Below, in pieces: positions 41,849 to 52,385 of a stretch of 64,000 nucleotides of DNA. The translations under genes were made by a program, and so were the position numbers. This DNA comes from Coniferiporia sulphurascens. Its lineage: Eukaryota > Basidiomycota > Agaricomycetes > Hymenochaetales > Hymenochaetaceae. The notes beneath the pieces are model-generated. The model saw only the letters and a program-made list of their open reading frames with translations, ran no database searches and was not told where the DNA came from. Within the stretch, counting starts at the first letter, position 1, and each line of letters opens with the position of its first letter. Location: positions 1,426,001 through 1,490,000 of the forward strand of contig NBBA01000008.1 in assembly GCA_002794785.1 (NCBI GenBank), in the 5' to 3' direction.

Positions 41849-43110
41849 TTACTCGAGCAGGAAGGGAGGGAGCATACCTGATAGCTCCAAAAGGGCTGGG
41901 TCCGAGTCCTGAGTTCGGGGTCCAAGCATACGACACATGTAATCCCATAGGAGGTCCAAGTCCATATCCTCATCAGTTGGGTGCCTATCGAGGTCCATCG
42001 CAGCAAAGGACAGCCGGATGGCGCCTGTGGCGCGGTCGGAAAGTCGGTTGAGATGCCCCATCAGCTTTAGCCAGTGGCGCAGAACCGGGAGGCAGTTTTT
42101 GTCAGCCCATTCTGAGTGGTGGACTGGGAGAGGGTCCCGAGGTGGCCACATGTGCCGTATCCATGAGTGGAAGGTACTGCAGCCGCTGAGGATGTGGGCG
42201 GTCAACTGTGCAGGCCAGGGAGGGTGGTTGTGCCACCTACAATGCGAGATCAGGCCATGCCTGTGTCGGTAGGCTGAGTCAAAGCTCAGCCAGTAACCCC
42301 TGTAGGGACCGGCGTGGCAGAAGACCTGAGCAACTGCGGATAGCTCGTTGTGTGGGTGGTCGACTGAGTGCATTAGGAGCTTTCGAGGTCGGCGTGTGGG
42401 TAGGCCATGGACTGCCAGGTATTTATCAGCGGTCGAGGCGAGGGGGTGGGCTAATGAAAGCATCCATCACTCCATGAGGGTGCGGACAGCTACTTCTTTT
42501 AGTGTGGAGGTGGAAGGTTTGAGGTCGGATGGAGGGAGCTCAGTCACCAGTTTTGCTTCTGTGTCAGCCCATTCATTTCCAGGGATGTCCAAGTGTCCGG
42601 GGCACCATATGAAATGGATGGTGAGCTGGGGGTACGAGTCCAGCAGAGTCTCCACACCCACTTTCCAAATGTGGAGGAGGTGGGTGCCAGGGGCGGTGGC
42701 CCAGGTGCGGAAAAGGTGGAGGGCGGTCAGCAAATCGGACAAAAAGAAGATGTCCGATGCGACACGCAGTTGTGCTGGGAGGCGGCATGCTACCCAGTCC
42801 GGGGCCGTGGTGAGGGAAAATTCCTCGGCGTCCGTGGCTGTGGTGCAGGTAGGGGACTCCAGTTGGCGAGACCGAAGTTGGGTGTGGCTAAGCATGGCAC
42901 AGATGGCTGAGCCCGACTTATTGTCGATGCAGGAGCTGTTGGTGAATACCTGTATGTGGGGGGTAAGGCCTAGTTGGCGTGCAGCAGAGATGAATGACTT
43001 TCAGGTGTTGGTGCTAACTGGGGTAATGGGGGTGGTGAAACAAACGCGGCCCTGTGTGAAGGCCAGGGGATCTGTCCATGGGGGGTGCATGTATGCTGGG
43101 ACCTGTTGAA
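41849..43110 (-). pseudogene. LINE-A1 RNase H and C-terminal region
   Basis: RNase H end and middle (42467-42895: LESPTCTTATDAEEFSL, FFLSDLLTALH, HLDIPGNEWADTEAK) followed by 41849-42463 (YRGYWLSFDSAYRHRHG, HCRWHNHPPWPAQLT, DLDRHPTDEDMDLDLLWDYMC, LELSGMLPPF). The N-terminal RNase H motif lies in another frame near 42930, where the FTDGS codons are altered (VFTNSS). Confidence 0.8.
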
Positions 43111-43269
43111 CCCGAGGGGCTTGGACCTGCAATGAAAGGGAAAAAGGTCTATCAGCTAGGTTTTTAAATAATTTTCATCCAATAGAGTGGGGGTGCACCA
43201 TAGGTGAAGGGATGGGTAGTCTTTATATATTCGAAATAGAAAGAGAGAGGGGGGACAGAGCAAAGAAAA

Positions 43270-44640
43270 TTAGTGGAATAGGGGGAGGTGCCTTTGAAGA
43301 CACCTAGAATCCATCAGCAGGCCATGTTTTGCATGGCCTGTAGGCGGTTTACCAGAGTTTTTTGGTGGCAGCCATGGTACCAGACTGGCGCCCCCCATGA
43401 AAGGACGGAGTGAACGCAGGAGGTGTACAGGCGGCAGAGGAGGAGGGCCGAGATGCTGTGTTGTGTGTTGCCTAAAATGCGGAGTGCTGTGAGGGTGGAG
43501 AGTCCCTTGGAGCACATTCGCTCAACATGGGGCTTGAAGGAGAGGCCTGGGTCCCACCATATCCCCAACCACTGGAGGGGGATTGAGGGGCGGATCAGGG
43601 TGTTAGGGTCGACCTAGACACTGGCAGTGTCCCAGCCATCATAGCCAGTGCATCGCTGAGGGGGGTGAAAGTGGAGGCATTCTGTCTTGGCAGCTTCGAT
43701 GTTGAGACTGATGGTGCCAAAGAGGGTGTCGAGTTGTTGGTATGCACAGGTGAGTGCGCAGCAGTTGGATGCCACGGAGGGACCTATACATATAAGTAAG
43801 TGGTCATCAACATATGCCAGGGCAGTGGTGCTAGCTTGGTGAAAGTGCCAGAGGACCACCCCTGCGAAAATTGTTGATAGGATGGGGGAGACTGGCGATC
43901 CCTGGGGGGTGCCAAAGTCGGGTTTGGGAGCAGTGGGGAGGGTGGTGCTGTCAAAGGAGACAGCGACCTGCCGGTCCATCATGAAGGATAGACACCAGTT
44001 GGCCATGTCTGGTGCGCAACTGAGATCCAGCAATTGTTGGTGGAGGAGGTGGGGGTGTACTGAGTTGAAGAAGCCCTGAATGTCGACCACTAGGACCAAA
44101 CAGATGAGGCCCTCTGAGTGGGCACGTTCCACAATCTGTAAGAGGTATTGGGCGGTGTCGTAGACCGAATGGCCTTGGCGCCCCCCATACTGGTTAGGTG
44201 ACAGCCAGTCCCACGTGTTAGCAAGGAACTGGAGCCAGTTAGCTATGATTTTTTCCAGGAGTTTCCCTAAGGTCTCCTTGAGGGTAATGGGCTGGTATGA
44301 TCACGGAGAAAAGGGGTCCTTCTTGTTCGGTTTTCTGAGCATTATGACTTTTGCTGCCCGCCAGCACTCCGGGTGATGCCCCAAGCACAGACAGTCATTG
44401 AAAAGCGTAAGTATCTCATCAGGGTAGGCGTCCACCACCCATTTCAGGGGGCAGTAACCTATTCCCAAGAGGCCCAGAGCCAACAAGTTGGATGTATCGG
44501 CCAGTGCCCCCATAAGCTCCGATAGGAGTATGGGTGGGGCAGCTGGTTGAGTTGGAGGTAGCGGGGTGTGGGTCGCTGCCTGGGGTGGAGGGGGCATGAA
44601 GAAAGTTTCTCAGAAGAGCTCACCTTTCTCAATGTCTGTC
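43270..44640 (-). pseudogene. LINE-A1 reverse transcriptase
   Basis: Palm at 43614-44132: VVDIQGFFNSVHPHLL (motif A with FFN), WCLSFMMDRQVAVSFDSTTLP, GTPQGSPVSPILSTIF, LAYVDDHLLICIG. N-terminal part 44301-44597 (LRKPNKKDPFSP) and thumb 43314-43568. Motif A has Asn where other copies have Asp. Confidence 0.82.
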
Positions 44641-45527
44641 TGGGTGAAGGAACTGTCTCGTCGTTTGAGTGAGGGGATAGGGGTAGGTCGGTTGCCTAGG
44701 CCTCGCTTGGCCCAGCTCCAGATGTTGGAGGTGTCCGCTTCTGCTGCCTGGTCGGCATAGAACTGCCATTTGGCTGTCCTAACGCCCCTTTTGAAGGCAT
44801 GTCTGGCTGATGAATGCTGAAGGGGGGTGGTGGCCATCGTAATGGCGGACAGAAGGGTCTTGCAGTGGGGTGACCACCATGGGACTTCCGTTTTTGATGG
44901 TTTTGAGAGGTGGGTGAATGGCTGGAGTGCGGCGACCATGGAGTCGATGACCTCCTTTGCTTTGATGTCCAAGGCATGGGTGTCGAGCCCTGAGAGTCGA
45001 AAGGCTTCTTCAAGTAGGGGGAAGGCGATATCGGTCCATTCCTCCTTGTCAGCTGGTAGCAGCCGGCGTGTCTTTAGGACGGAGGGGGGGGGCCGAGACG
45101 GCAGGGACCAATGCAGGATGGCATGGTCGGACAGTGGTGAGGGGTCGGAGGTAGCCGAATCTAGAATAAAGTCAGGGTTGACCGCAGGTGGGGCCCAGAT
45201 CATGTCAATGGGGCACCAACGACGATTGCCATCAGGCCGTGAGTCAGAGTCAGGTAGATGGGCAGGCGCCAGGCCATGCCCATGGAAAAAGTCATTGAGG
45301 GGTTGCGCCCCCAAGTCATCCTGCCGTGTGGCTGAGAGTTCGGACCACGTGTGTGGTGGCTAGCACCGAGGGGAGTGAGAAAAGGGAGGACTCACCTGGG
45401 TACCGAGGGGAGGCGTGCTTGCGGTCCGGGGGGTGCATGCCATAGTAGTTGCATACCCGGAGGGTGAGTTGGGATCGTACCTCCACCATCAGTATGTCAG
45501 TGCCATGTGATGCAGCGCCGAGGATCG
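44610..45527 (-). pseudogene. LINE-A1 endonuclease C-half and linker
   Basis: A 234-codon frame (44610-45314) with PIDMIWAPPAVNPD, DPSPLSDHAILHW (SDH), LPADKEEWTDIAFPLL, LDIKAKEVIDSMVAALQPF and NIWSWAKRGLG. The upstream piece 45316-45527 reads LRVCNYYGMHPPDRK and then FSLPSVLATTHVV, where the deletion removed the GDFN region. Confidence 0.82.
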
Positions 45528-46662
45528 ACAGGCTGTTGAACGTTGAAGGGGGGTGGTGGCCATCGAGATTGCTTGGAGGAGCGACTTGCAGGTTAGAGTC
45601 CACCAGGGGACCTCGGATTTTGACAGCTTGGTGAGTCGGGTGAAGGGTGTGAGGGCGGCAATCATAGAGTCGACCACTGCCTGTGCTTTAACATCCAGGG
45701 TGAGGGTGCTGTCTGTCAGAAGTTGAAAGGCAGTTTTGAGTAATGGAAAGGCAATGTTGGACCATTCTTCCCTGTCTGCCGGGAGTAGCCGGTGGGTTTT
45801 AATGACTGAGGGTGGAGGCCGAAAAGGCAAAGACCAGTGCAGGATGGTGTGGTTGGACAATGGAGAGGTGGTTGAGGTGCCCAAGTCTATAATTGTGTTG
45901 GGGTTTATCGCGGGGGGGGACCAAATCATGTCAATGGGGCACCATCGACGATTGTCAACAGGCTGCAAGTCAGAATCCGGAAGGTGGGCTGGTGCAAGGC
46001 CGTGCTCGCAGAAGAAGTCATCAAGGGGTTGGGCCCTCAAGTCCTCTTGCTGAGCAGTGAGGAGTTCGGACCATGAGTGGTGGCGATGGTTGAAGTCGCC
46101 TGCCACCAGTAGAGTGGAGGCTAGAGCCAGTGGGATTGTGAAGAGAAACAACTCACCGGGTAGAGGGGGGTGGCATTGGTGCAGTCTGGTGCATGCATGC
46201 CATAGTAGTTGCACAAGTGGATCATCAGGTGGGAGCAGATTTCAATGGTGAGGACGTTGGTACTGGAGGAGGTGGCCCCGAGGACGGACCATGTGGTCGA
46301 GGGGATGGTGCGGGATACATAAGTGACGACCCTCGGCCGAGAGGCTGGGGGAAGAACAGCTGTGTAGCCTGGGAGTGATGGTACATTGAGGACCGGTGTG
46401 CTGGCCGGGTTAGTGAGGGAGGGCTGGAGGCCGATTTGATACCAGGGTGGTTCCTGGATTAAAATGATGGTGGGTGGGGATGGGTCAGTGGTAAGGATTG
46501 GGATAAGGGAATGGACTGCAGCTAGAGAGTGGGTGGCATTCCACTGAAGAATAGAGATGTCTCTATTCATGAGTCCTCCATTGTTTCATCTTTGGGTCTT
46601 TCCATGGTGGCCTTGATCTGGCGGTAACGCCGTTTCTTGGGGCACTGAGGGTAGGTAGCAGG
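45528..46662 (-). mobile_element. LINE-A2 fragment: ORF1 end, endonuclease, linker
   Basis: Starts on the right in the CCHC tail of ORF1 (46571-46662). ORF2 begins at 46570 (MNRDISILQWNATHSLAAVHS), its ATG overlapping the ORF1 stop as ATGA. QEPPWYQIGLQPSL, LLVAGDFNHRHHSW, PIDMIWSPPAINPN, PLSNHTILHW (SDH changed to SNH) and LDVKAQAVVDSMIAAL follow in two frames. It ends at 45528 in TTPLQRST against the A1 LINE. The right end is interrupted by LTR-H. Confidence 0.82.
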
Positions 46663-47071
46663 TGTCATGAATCCCCTCATTTTTCCGATCATTTTCCATA
46701 TTTTTACTTATTTTTCCTGACATTATTCATCAACTTACTGCATTAGGATTCCTGACATACATGCTCAGGATCAGTGATCACATGGTAGTTAGTAATCAGT
46801 CACCTGATGGACGCTTATAGGTACTATATAGTTGCACAGCCACATTTCTGTTTGCTCTATATAAACCCCTCCTTTTCGCTGTAGCAAGGTTTCCCACTTT
46901 TGACCTCTTGTGGATTCCTTGCAGGCGAGTGTAGTAGACAATTGTTAGTTACTGAATATTGACTTGTGGATTCCTTGCAGTTGCAAGTGCTCTATTGGTG
47001 GTTCGAAGTTTTGCAGGTCTTGAGCTTATATTGATTACTTGATCTCATCATTCGCACAGCGAGTTGTGACA
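46663..47071 (+). mobile_element. Solo LTR, family H
   Basis: 409 bp, TGTCATGAATCCCC ... GAGTTGTGACA, with a perfect 5 bp duplication GCAGG (46658-46662 and 47072-47076). A TATA box CTCTATATAAACCCC lies at 46855-46869, indicating plus orientation. CTTGTGGATTCCTTGCAG occurs twice about 57 bp apart (near 46908 and 46964), downstream of the TATA box. No other copy or internal region in the window. Confidence 0.88.
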
Positions 47072-47076
47072 GCAGG

Positions 47077-47636
47077 TGTTACATTTTTCTTTACTTTTCC
47101 CTTACTGTGCTGACTCATTTCCTCTTCGTCATCATCAGTCAGCACACCTCCCCCATTTCTCTTCATTACTCATCCTTATTTGCATTACACCATAAGACGC
47201 CATGATGATGCCATATCGCACCATCATGATGTGATTTGCTTACTGATTGCCATACTTGTATTACCAAGACCTTCCTTGGGTTTCCATGACCTTCCATAGC
47301 CATGTAAATGACCTTACACAAGACACCACAGTAGCAAACACATAGAGTAGCATATAAGCATGTAACGTAGATTGCACAAGCCCTAAGCTTGTGCTCTTTG
47401 TTCATACAAGCCCATTATATGCGCCTCACAGTCTACTGTGTGCTCTACCTAGTCATCAGCCACTTCGTCTTAACCAGACTCTACTAGGAAGATACTGCAT
47501 ACCCTAGCGACAATCAGGAAGCCCCATTGTCAATCAACCTTGTTAAAGGCATCAGGAAGCACTGTAGCCGCCTACCCAGTTTCTCGACGATCAGGAAGCC
47601 CCGACATCAATCACTGTGTAACCGTTGAGCTTAACA
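47077..47636 (-). mobile_element. Solo LTR, family F, copy 5, at a rearrangement point
   Basis: 560 bp, TGTTACATTTTTC ... TTGAGCTTAACA. The left neighbour (through LTR-H) is minus-strand A2 ORF1; the right neighbour is plus-strand A2 ORF2 (CCACCCCTGCC). Flanking 5-mers GCAGG and CCACC do not match. It keeps the complete 79-codon small ORF (47166-47405). Confidence 0.85.
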
Positions 47637-47650
47637 CCACCCCTGCCAGG

Positions 47651-49435
47651 TCAGCATCTATAAAGGTGCCTCCCCATTTTCCACAAATTTCCTTTGTTCC
47701 CTTCCCCCTCTCTCCTATTATTTTGAATATGCAAAGACCCTTCACTCTCTGCACCTCTGGCGCACCCCGCACTCCGTCAGTAGAAAACGTTACTATAAAA
47801 CCATAGCTAACCGCCCCTTCTCCACTTCTCTGCAGGTCCGGGTCCCCTGGGTTCAACCGGTTCCTGCATACACTCATCCCCCATGGATGGATCCTCAGGC
47901 ATTTACGAACAGCCGAGTATTGTTTGCCTCTCCTATCACTCCAGTTAGCAAAGACACCTGTGAACAATTTGTGGAAGCTGCATGCTCCCTGAGCACCCTC
48001 CCCCACCTCCAGGTCTTCACCAATGGCTCCCACATGGGGACAAGGTCTGGTTCCACTGTCTGCACCATGATAGGCCTCACCCACCTAAAATCGCGCCGAC
48101 TCGCCTCCCCCACATGTGCCACAGCAATGGACGCAGAGATTTTCTCCCTCACATCCACGCCCATGTGGGCTGCACACCACCTCCAGGAGCTACTGCCTGT
48201 TGCATCTGACATCTTCTTTTTGTCAGATTCACTGATGGCACTCCACCTTATCCACACATGGGCACCAGTCCCAGGCACCCATCTCCTTCATCAATGGAAG
48301 GCTGGGGTCCAGACTCTCTTGGACTTGTACCCAGATCTTTCCGTACATTTCATCTGGTGCCCGGGTCACTCCGACATTCCAGGGAATGAATGGGCCAACC
48401 ACGAGGCCAAGTTTGCGACAAATCTCCCCTCGTCCTCCCTCGCCCCCTCTACCTCCACTCTGAAGGAAGCCGCCATCAAAACCCTAATGGAATGGTGGTC
48501 TCTTTCTCTCGCCCGCCCTCTGGCCTCGACAGCCAACAAGTACTTGGCTGTCAATGGTGTCCCCTCCTGCAGACCACGGAAGCTACTCAACCAGTCAGTC
48601 GACCATCCCTGCCATGAGCTCTCGGCAGTCGCCCAGGTCCTCTGTCGTGCTGGTCCCTATGGGGGCTACTGGCTGAGCTTTCAACTCAGTCTACCAGCAC
48701 AGACACGGCCTGATCTCGCATTGCAGGTGGCACAACCACCCCCCCTGGCCAGCCCAATCCACCACCCATGTCCTGGGTGGGTGTCATACTTTCCAACCAT
48801 GGATCCGAAAGGTCTGGCCCCCCTGTGACCCACTTCCGACCCACCACACCAAGTGGGCTGATGAAAACCATCTCCAGGTTCTGTGCCACTGGCTGAAACT
48901 GACTGGGCACTTGAACCACCTATCCAACCGCACCTCCGCCACCATCTGCTTGGCTTTCGCTGCGATGGACCTAGAGGGGCACCCCACCAATGAAGATATG
49001 GACTTGGACCTCCTTAGGGGATACATGAGTCATATGCTTGGACCCCGACCCCAGGACCCAGACCCGGCTCTCTTGGAGCTTTCAGGTGCACTTCCCCCCT
49101 TTTCCTCTACTCAGTGACCGCCTTTCGGACTCCCCCACGTACGTCTTGGCCAGTGCTCTCACCCTCCCTTTCCAATTCTAAGCTACCCCTATTACCTGCC
49201 CTCACCTGCTTGGTTCTGTCATAGCGATATGTACTCCTCTCTCCTTCTCCTCTGCTTTCTTTTCTAATAGGGGCCCTTCCCACCTTGGCACCCTTCGGGG
49301 AGCAGGGTCCCCGCCCAGTTTCATGTGTTGTGTGATGATGGGCGCCTCCATTGTTATGTAGTTAGGGCCCCCCCTTCGGGTGGGCAGCTTGTAATTATGT
49401 AATACTGCGGGAATAATAATAATAATAATAAAAAA
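47651..49435 (+). mobile_element. LINE-A2, 5'-truncated insertion in another A2
   Basis: 1.8 kb from the connection (VYKGASPFSTNF codons) to the tail AATAATAATAATAATA. A 14 bp duplication CCACCCCTGCC(A/G)GG is present at 47637-47650 and 49436-49449. The host, an A2 C-terminal region (HPCRELSAV codons), continues from 49436. Confidence 0.88.
47860..49117 (+). pseudogene. LINE-A2 RNase H and ORF2 end
   Basis: A 313-codon frame 47887-48828: VFTNGSHMGTRSGSTVCTM (Asp to Asn in FTDGS), AMDAEIFSLTSTPMW, FFLSDSLMALH, HSDIPGNEWANHEAK (WAD to WAN). A frameshift follows YGGYWLSF. The A2 ending DLEGHPTNEDMDLDLLRGYM is at 48911-49117. Two acidic residues are lost. Confidence 0.82.
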
Positions 49436-50254
49436 CCACCCCTGCCGGGAGCTTTCTGCAGTCATGCAGGTCCTATGCCATGCTGGTCCCTATGGGGGCT
49501 ACTGGCTGAGCTTCGACTCAGCCTACCGGCACAGGCACGGCCTGATTTCGCACTGCCGGTGGCACAACCACCCCCCCTGGCCGGCCCAGTCAACTGCCCA
49601 TGTATTAGGTGGGTGTCACACATTCCATCCCTGGATTTGCAAGGTCTGGCCCCCCCATGACCCACTTCCGACCCACCATACCGAGTGGGCTGACAAAAAC
49701 CATCTTCAGGTTCTGCGCTGCTGGCTTAAGCTGATGGGGCACATGAACCGCCTCTCCAACCGCACCTCTGCTTTGCCATGATGGAGCTGGAGGGACACCC
49801 AACCAACAAAGATATGGACTTGGACCTCCTCCAGGACTACATGAGTCATATGCTTGGACCCCATTCCCAGGACCCAGACCTGGCTCTCTTGGAGCTCTCA
49901 GGTGCACTTCCTCCCTTTTCCACTGGTTGATGACTGCCTTTCAGACTCTCCCATGTATGTCCTGGCCAGTGCTCTTGCCCTCCCTTTCCAATTCTAAGCT
50001 ACCCCCTTTTTGCCTGATGTTGTCTGTTTGGCTTGGCCGTAGTGATATGTACTCCTCCCTCTTTCTCTTCGCTTACTAATAGGAGCCCTTCACACCTTGG
50101 CACCCTTTGGGGAGCAGGGCCCCCACCCAGTTTTGTGCATTGTGCGATGACGGGCGCCTCTGTTGTTATGTAGTTAGGGCCCCCCTTCGGGGGGGGCAGC
50201 TTGTAATTATGTAATACTGCAGAATAAAAAATTAAAAATTAAAAAAATTAAAAA
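49436..50254 (+). mobile_element. LINE-A2 3' segment, host of the previous insertion
   Basis: Runs from HPCRELSAVMQVLCHAGPYGGYW through SHCRWHNHPPWPAQST and, after a deletion near 49770, MELEGHPTNKDMDLDLLQDYM to the A-type hairpin (about 50180-50200) and tail. Its upstream part is lost at the LTR-F junction (47636). Confidence 0.8.
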
Positions 50255-50441
50255 TCAGGGGTGGTGGCCCACATGTGGAAAAGGTGAAGAGCAGTCAGCG
50301 AATTGGACAAAAAGAAGACGTCCAATGCGACATGCAGTTGCGCCGGGAGGCGGTGTGCAACCCAGCCTGGGGCCGTGGCAAGGGAGAACTCCTCGGTGTC
50401 CATGGCGGTGGTGCAGGTGGGGGACTCCAGTTGGTGAGACT
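50255..50441 (-). pseudogene. LINE RNase H fragment (A1-like)
   Basis: SHQLESPTCTTAMDTEEFSLATAPGW, AQLHVALDVFFLSNSLTALHLF on the minus strand. 187 bp, bounded by an A2 tail on the left and an unrelated coding-like stretch on the right. Confidence 0.7.
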
Positions 50442-50817
50442 GGAGGCCCCGGTCATCAGAGTCTCGGACACCGAGTTCACTCATGCGTTTGAGCACGTCA
50501 GCCGCCCCCCCTCCGCAGGGTCCAACATCCTGGAAGAAGTCCAAGGACATGAAATGGATGATATCCTTGAGAACCCACACACCCCATTGCCACTGCTCAC
50601 CAATAAATGGTTGTCTGAAAACCTTTCACCACACACCCCCCAGCCCTGCCCTCAAGCCCAGTATGAGCAGCACACGTCGAGTTTCATGTACTCCCTCTCC
50701 CGTGCACTGGAGGACTTTGACCGGAAGACCCACCACACCAGTGCCACAGAGACCGATCGGGCAGCTGGCCAGTTTGTGTGCGACCTCCTCTGGAACGTCC
50801 AACAGACCATCACCAGC
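50442..50817 (+). pseudogene. Unrecognised coding-like stretch, possibly LINE ORF1 N-terminus
   Basis: An open plus-strand frame of about 125 codons: RVSDTEFTHAFEHVSR, MDDILENPHTPLPLLTNKWL, YSLSRALEDFDRKTHHTSATE, QFVCDLLWNVQQTITS. Acidic and amphipathic, without a known motif, and without another copy in the window. It ends where R1 of chimera C4 begins. An A-type ORF1 N-terminus is possible, since none of the A copies retains one. This is a guess from context. Confidence 0.4.
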
Positions 50818-52135
50818 ATCCTTCTTGTCCTCTTACCACCACCATCTCACCTTCACCCTGGGGTCATCTCTGGTCAGTTGCAGCAACCTGTGTCTTGCTC
50901 TGGTATACTACTGGGGCAACATGAGAGAAGGCTCTCTGACTGCCCACCCTTATAGGGAGGGCAGCTGGCTGGTTGCCGAGGCACTGTAATGGCGTCATTG
51001 GATGGCGGGAAATGGGCGCTTGCGTTTGCTGGCTGGCATGAGGACCTGTTGTTAATGTCCTCTTGGGGGGGGAGACTTGGTGAGGATGATCCTCTCTCAT
51101 GTCTGCGCTGACCTTCTCGAGGATGGCATGCTTGCTGGTCCGCCTTTGGGCGGCACAAGGGGCGTACACCTGCCAGTTAGGGGGGGGACACGACGTTAAC
51201 GTCCCCACACCCACATGGGGGGGGGTAACCCTCTGCCCTTCAGCGGTCGGCTTCGGTCAGGAGACCTCGGGTTCGGGGAAACTTGGATCTGACCTTCGGG
51301 TCAGGACTTAAAATCCTGGGGCTGTGTTGTCCCTGGCATGACAAACCATAAAAACTGCTGCCCCAAACCCCAAAAGGGTCTCTGATGATGTCACTAGTTG
51401 ATATAAGGAGATAGGGGCTTCTTAACACATGGCGTTGTGGTAAGAACCAGCCGACACGAAAGCGACAGGCCACCATGGGCCTCTTGGGGGAATAACGCTG
51501 GGGCTCACCTAGCATTCGCGGGAAGTCCCTGGTAGCTGGCCTTCTCCCATAGAAGTGGGAAGGACACTGGTACCCCTCAAGAGGTGGTTAGTCTGAGCAG
51601 ACTCCCAGCGGCTGTAACAAGCACCGGGGTCCAAGCGAGGGCGACACGTCAACTCTGGTACATTATGGATCCAGAAGCAGGCCTTGTGCCTGAGTATTCA
51701 CCTTTGGGGCTCTGAAGCGTGTGCTGGGGAACAGGAAACTTGCGGGGGCCTAGGAAACCCCCCCATTATGGAGCAAGCTGTAGCGGTGGGGGATAGTTCC
51801 CTCCACTGGCTCCAGAGCACTAAATCTGGCATGGGTGCATGTAGGAGTAAGTCCTATTGCATGCTTAAGTTGATTCCCAGAAACTAGCGGCACTCTACAG
51901 TGGAAAGCGGGGTAAGGAGGGGAATGTGTAGGGTAGGGGGGGCACCCAATGGGTGGGGTGGTGCCTACAGTGCCGCAACCCCCACCCAGAATGTCTCCCT
52001 GGCGTGGCACGCCCTTCCCAATCCAGCACGCCATAGAGGACAGCGTGTCGGGTATAAGTCCTACCAGTCAGGCATCTATGTCATGAGGAAGGTGCACACA
52101 TAGTGGGGTCCCGCAAGGGCGCCCTTTAATTCTGG
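50818..52135 (+). repeat. R1 (type a), reference copy without insertions
   Basis: The best copy for defining R1. Contains the palindrome GACGTTAACGTC (about 51191-51202), a G run at about 51218-51225 and small unshared ORFs only. Around 51995-52025 it shows the empty site for LTR-G (GGCACGCCCTTCCCAATCC). Confidence 0.8.
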
Positions 52136-52335
52136 GCATCCCCCATGGATGGACCCCCTGGCTTTTACCAATGGCCATGTCCACTTCACCACCACCCCAA
52201 CCCCGGTTAGCATCAACACCCACAAACAGTTTGTGAGGGCCACACACAAGCTTAGCTCCACCCCCCATGTCCAAGTCTTCATGGACAGCTCCCACATTAT
52301 TAAAAAAAAACAAAAGAAAATAGAAAGTCAAAGAT

Positions 52336-52385
<50 letters not shown>

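Larger units (their letters stand above)
41529..45527 (-). mobile_element. LINE subfamily A1, 5'-truncated in endonuclease
   Basis: 4.0 kb on the minus strand from tail (41529) and A-type hairpin (near 41577-41594) to the endonuclease. It is truncated at about 45527, where an A2 LINE begins. A deletion of about 38 bp at about 45360 between GTGGTGGC repeats removed the GDFN motif. The left flank is plus-strand A2 RNase H and the right flank A2 linker. No duplication, so at least one end is rearranged. Confidence 0.85.

Noticed and set aside
41520..45528. Simple insertion of the A1 LINE (41529-45527) into chimera C3
   Set aside because: The sequence right of its 5' end is an A2 linker, not the continuation of the interrupted RNase H region, and no duplication is present.
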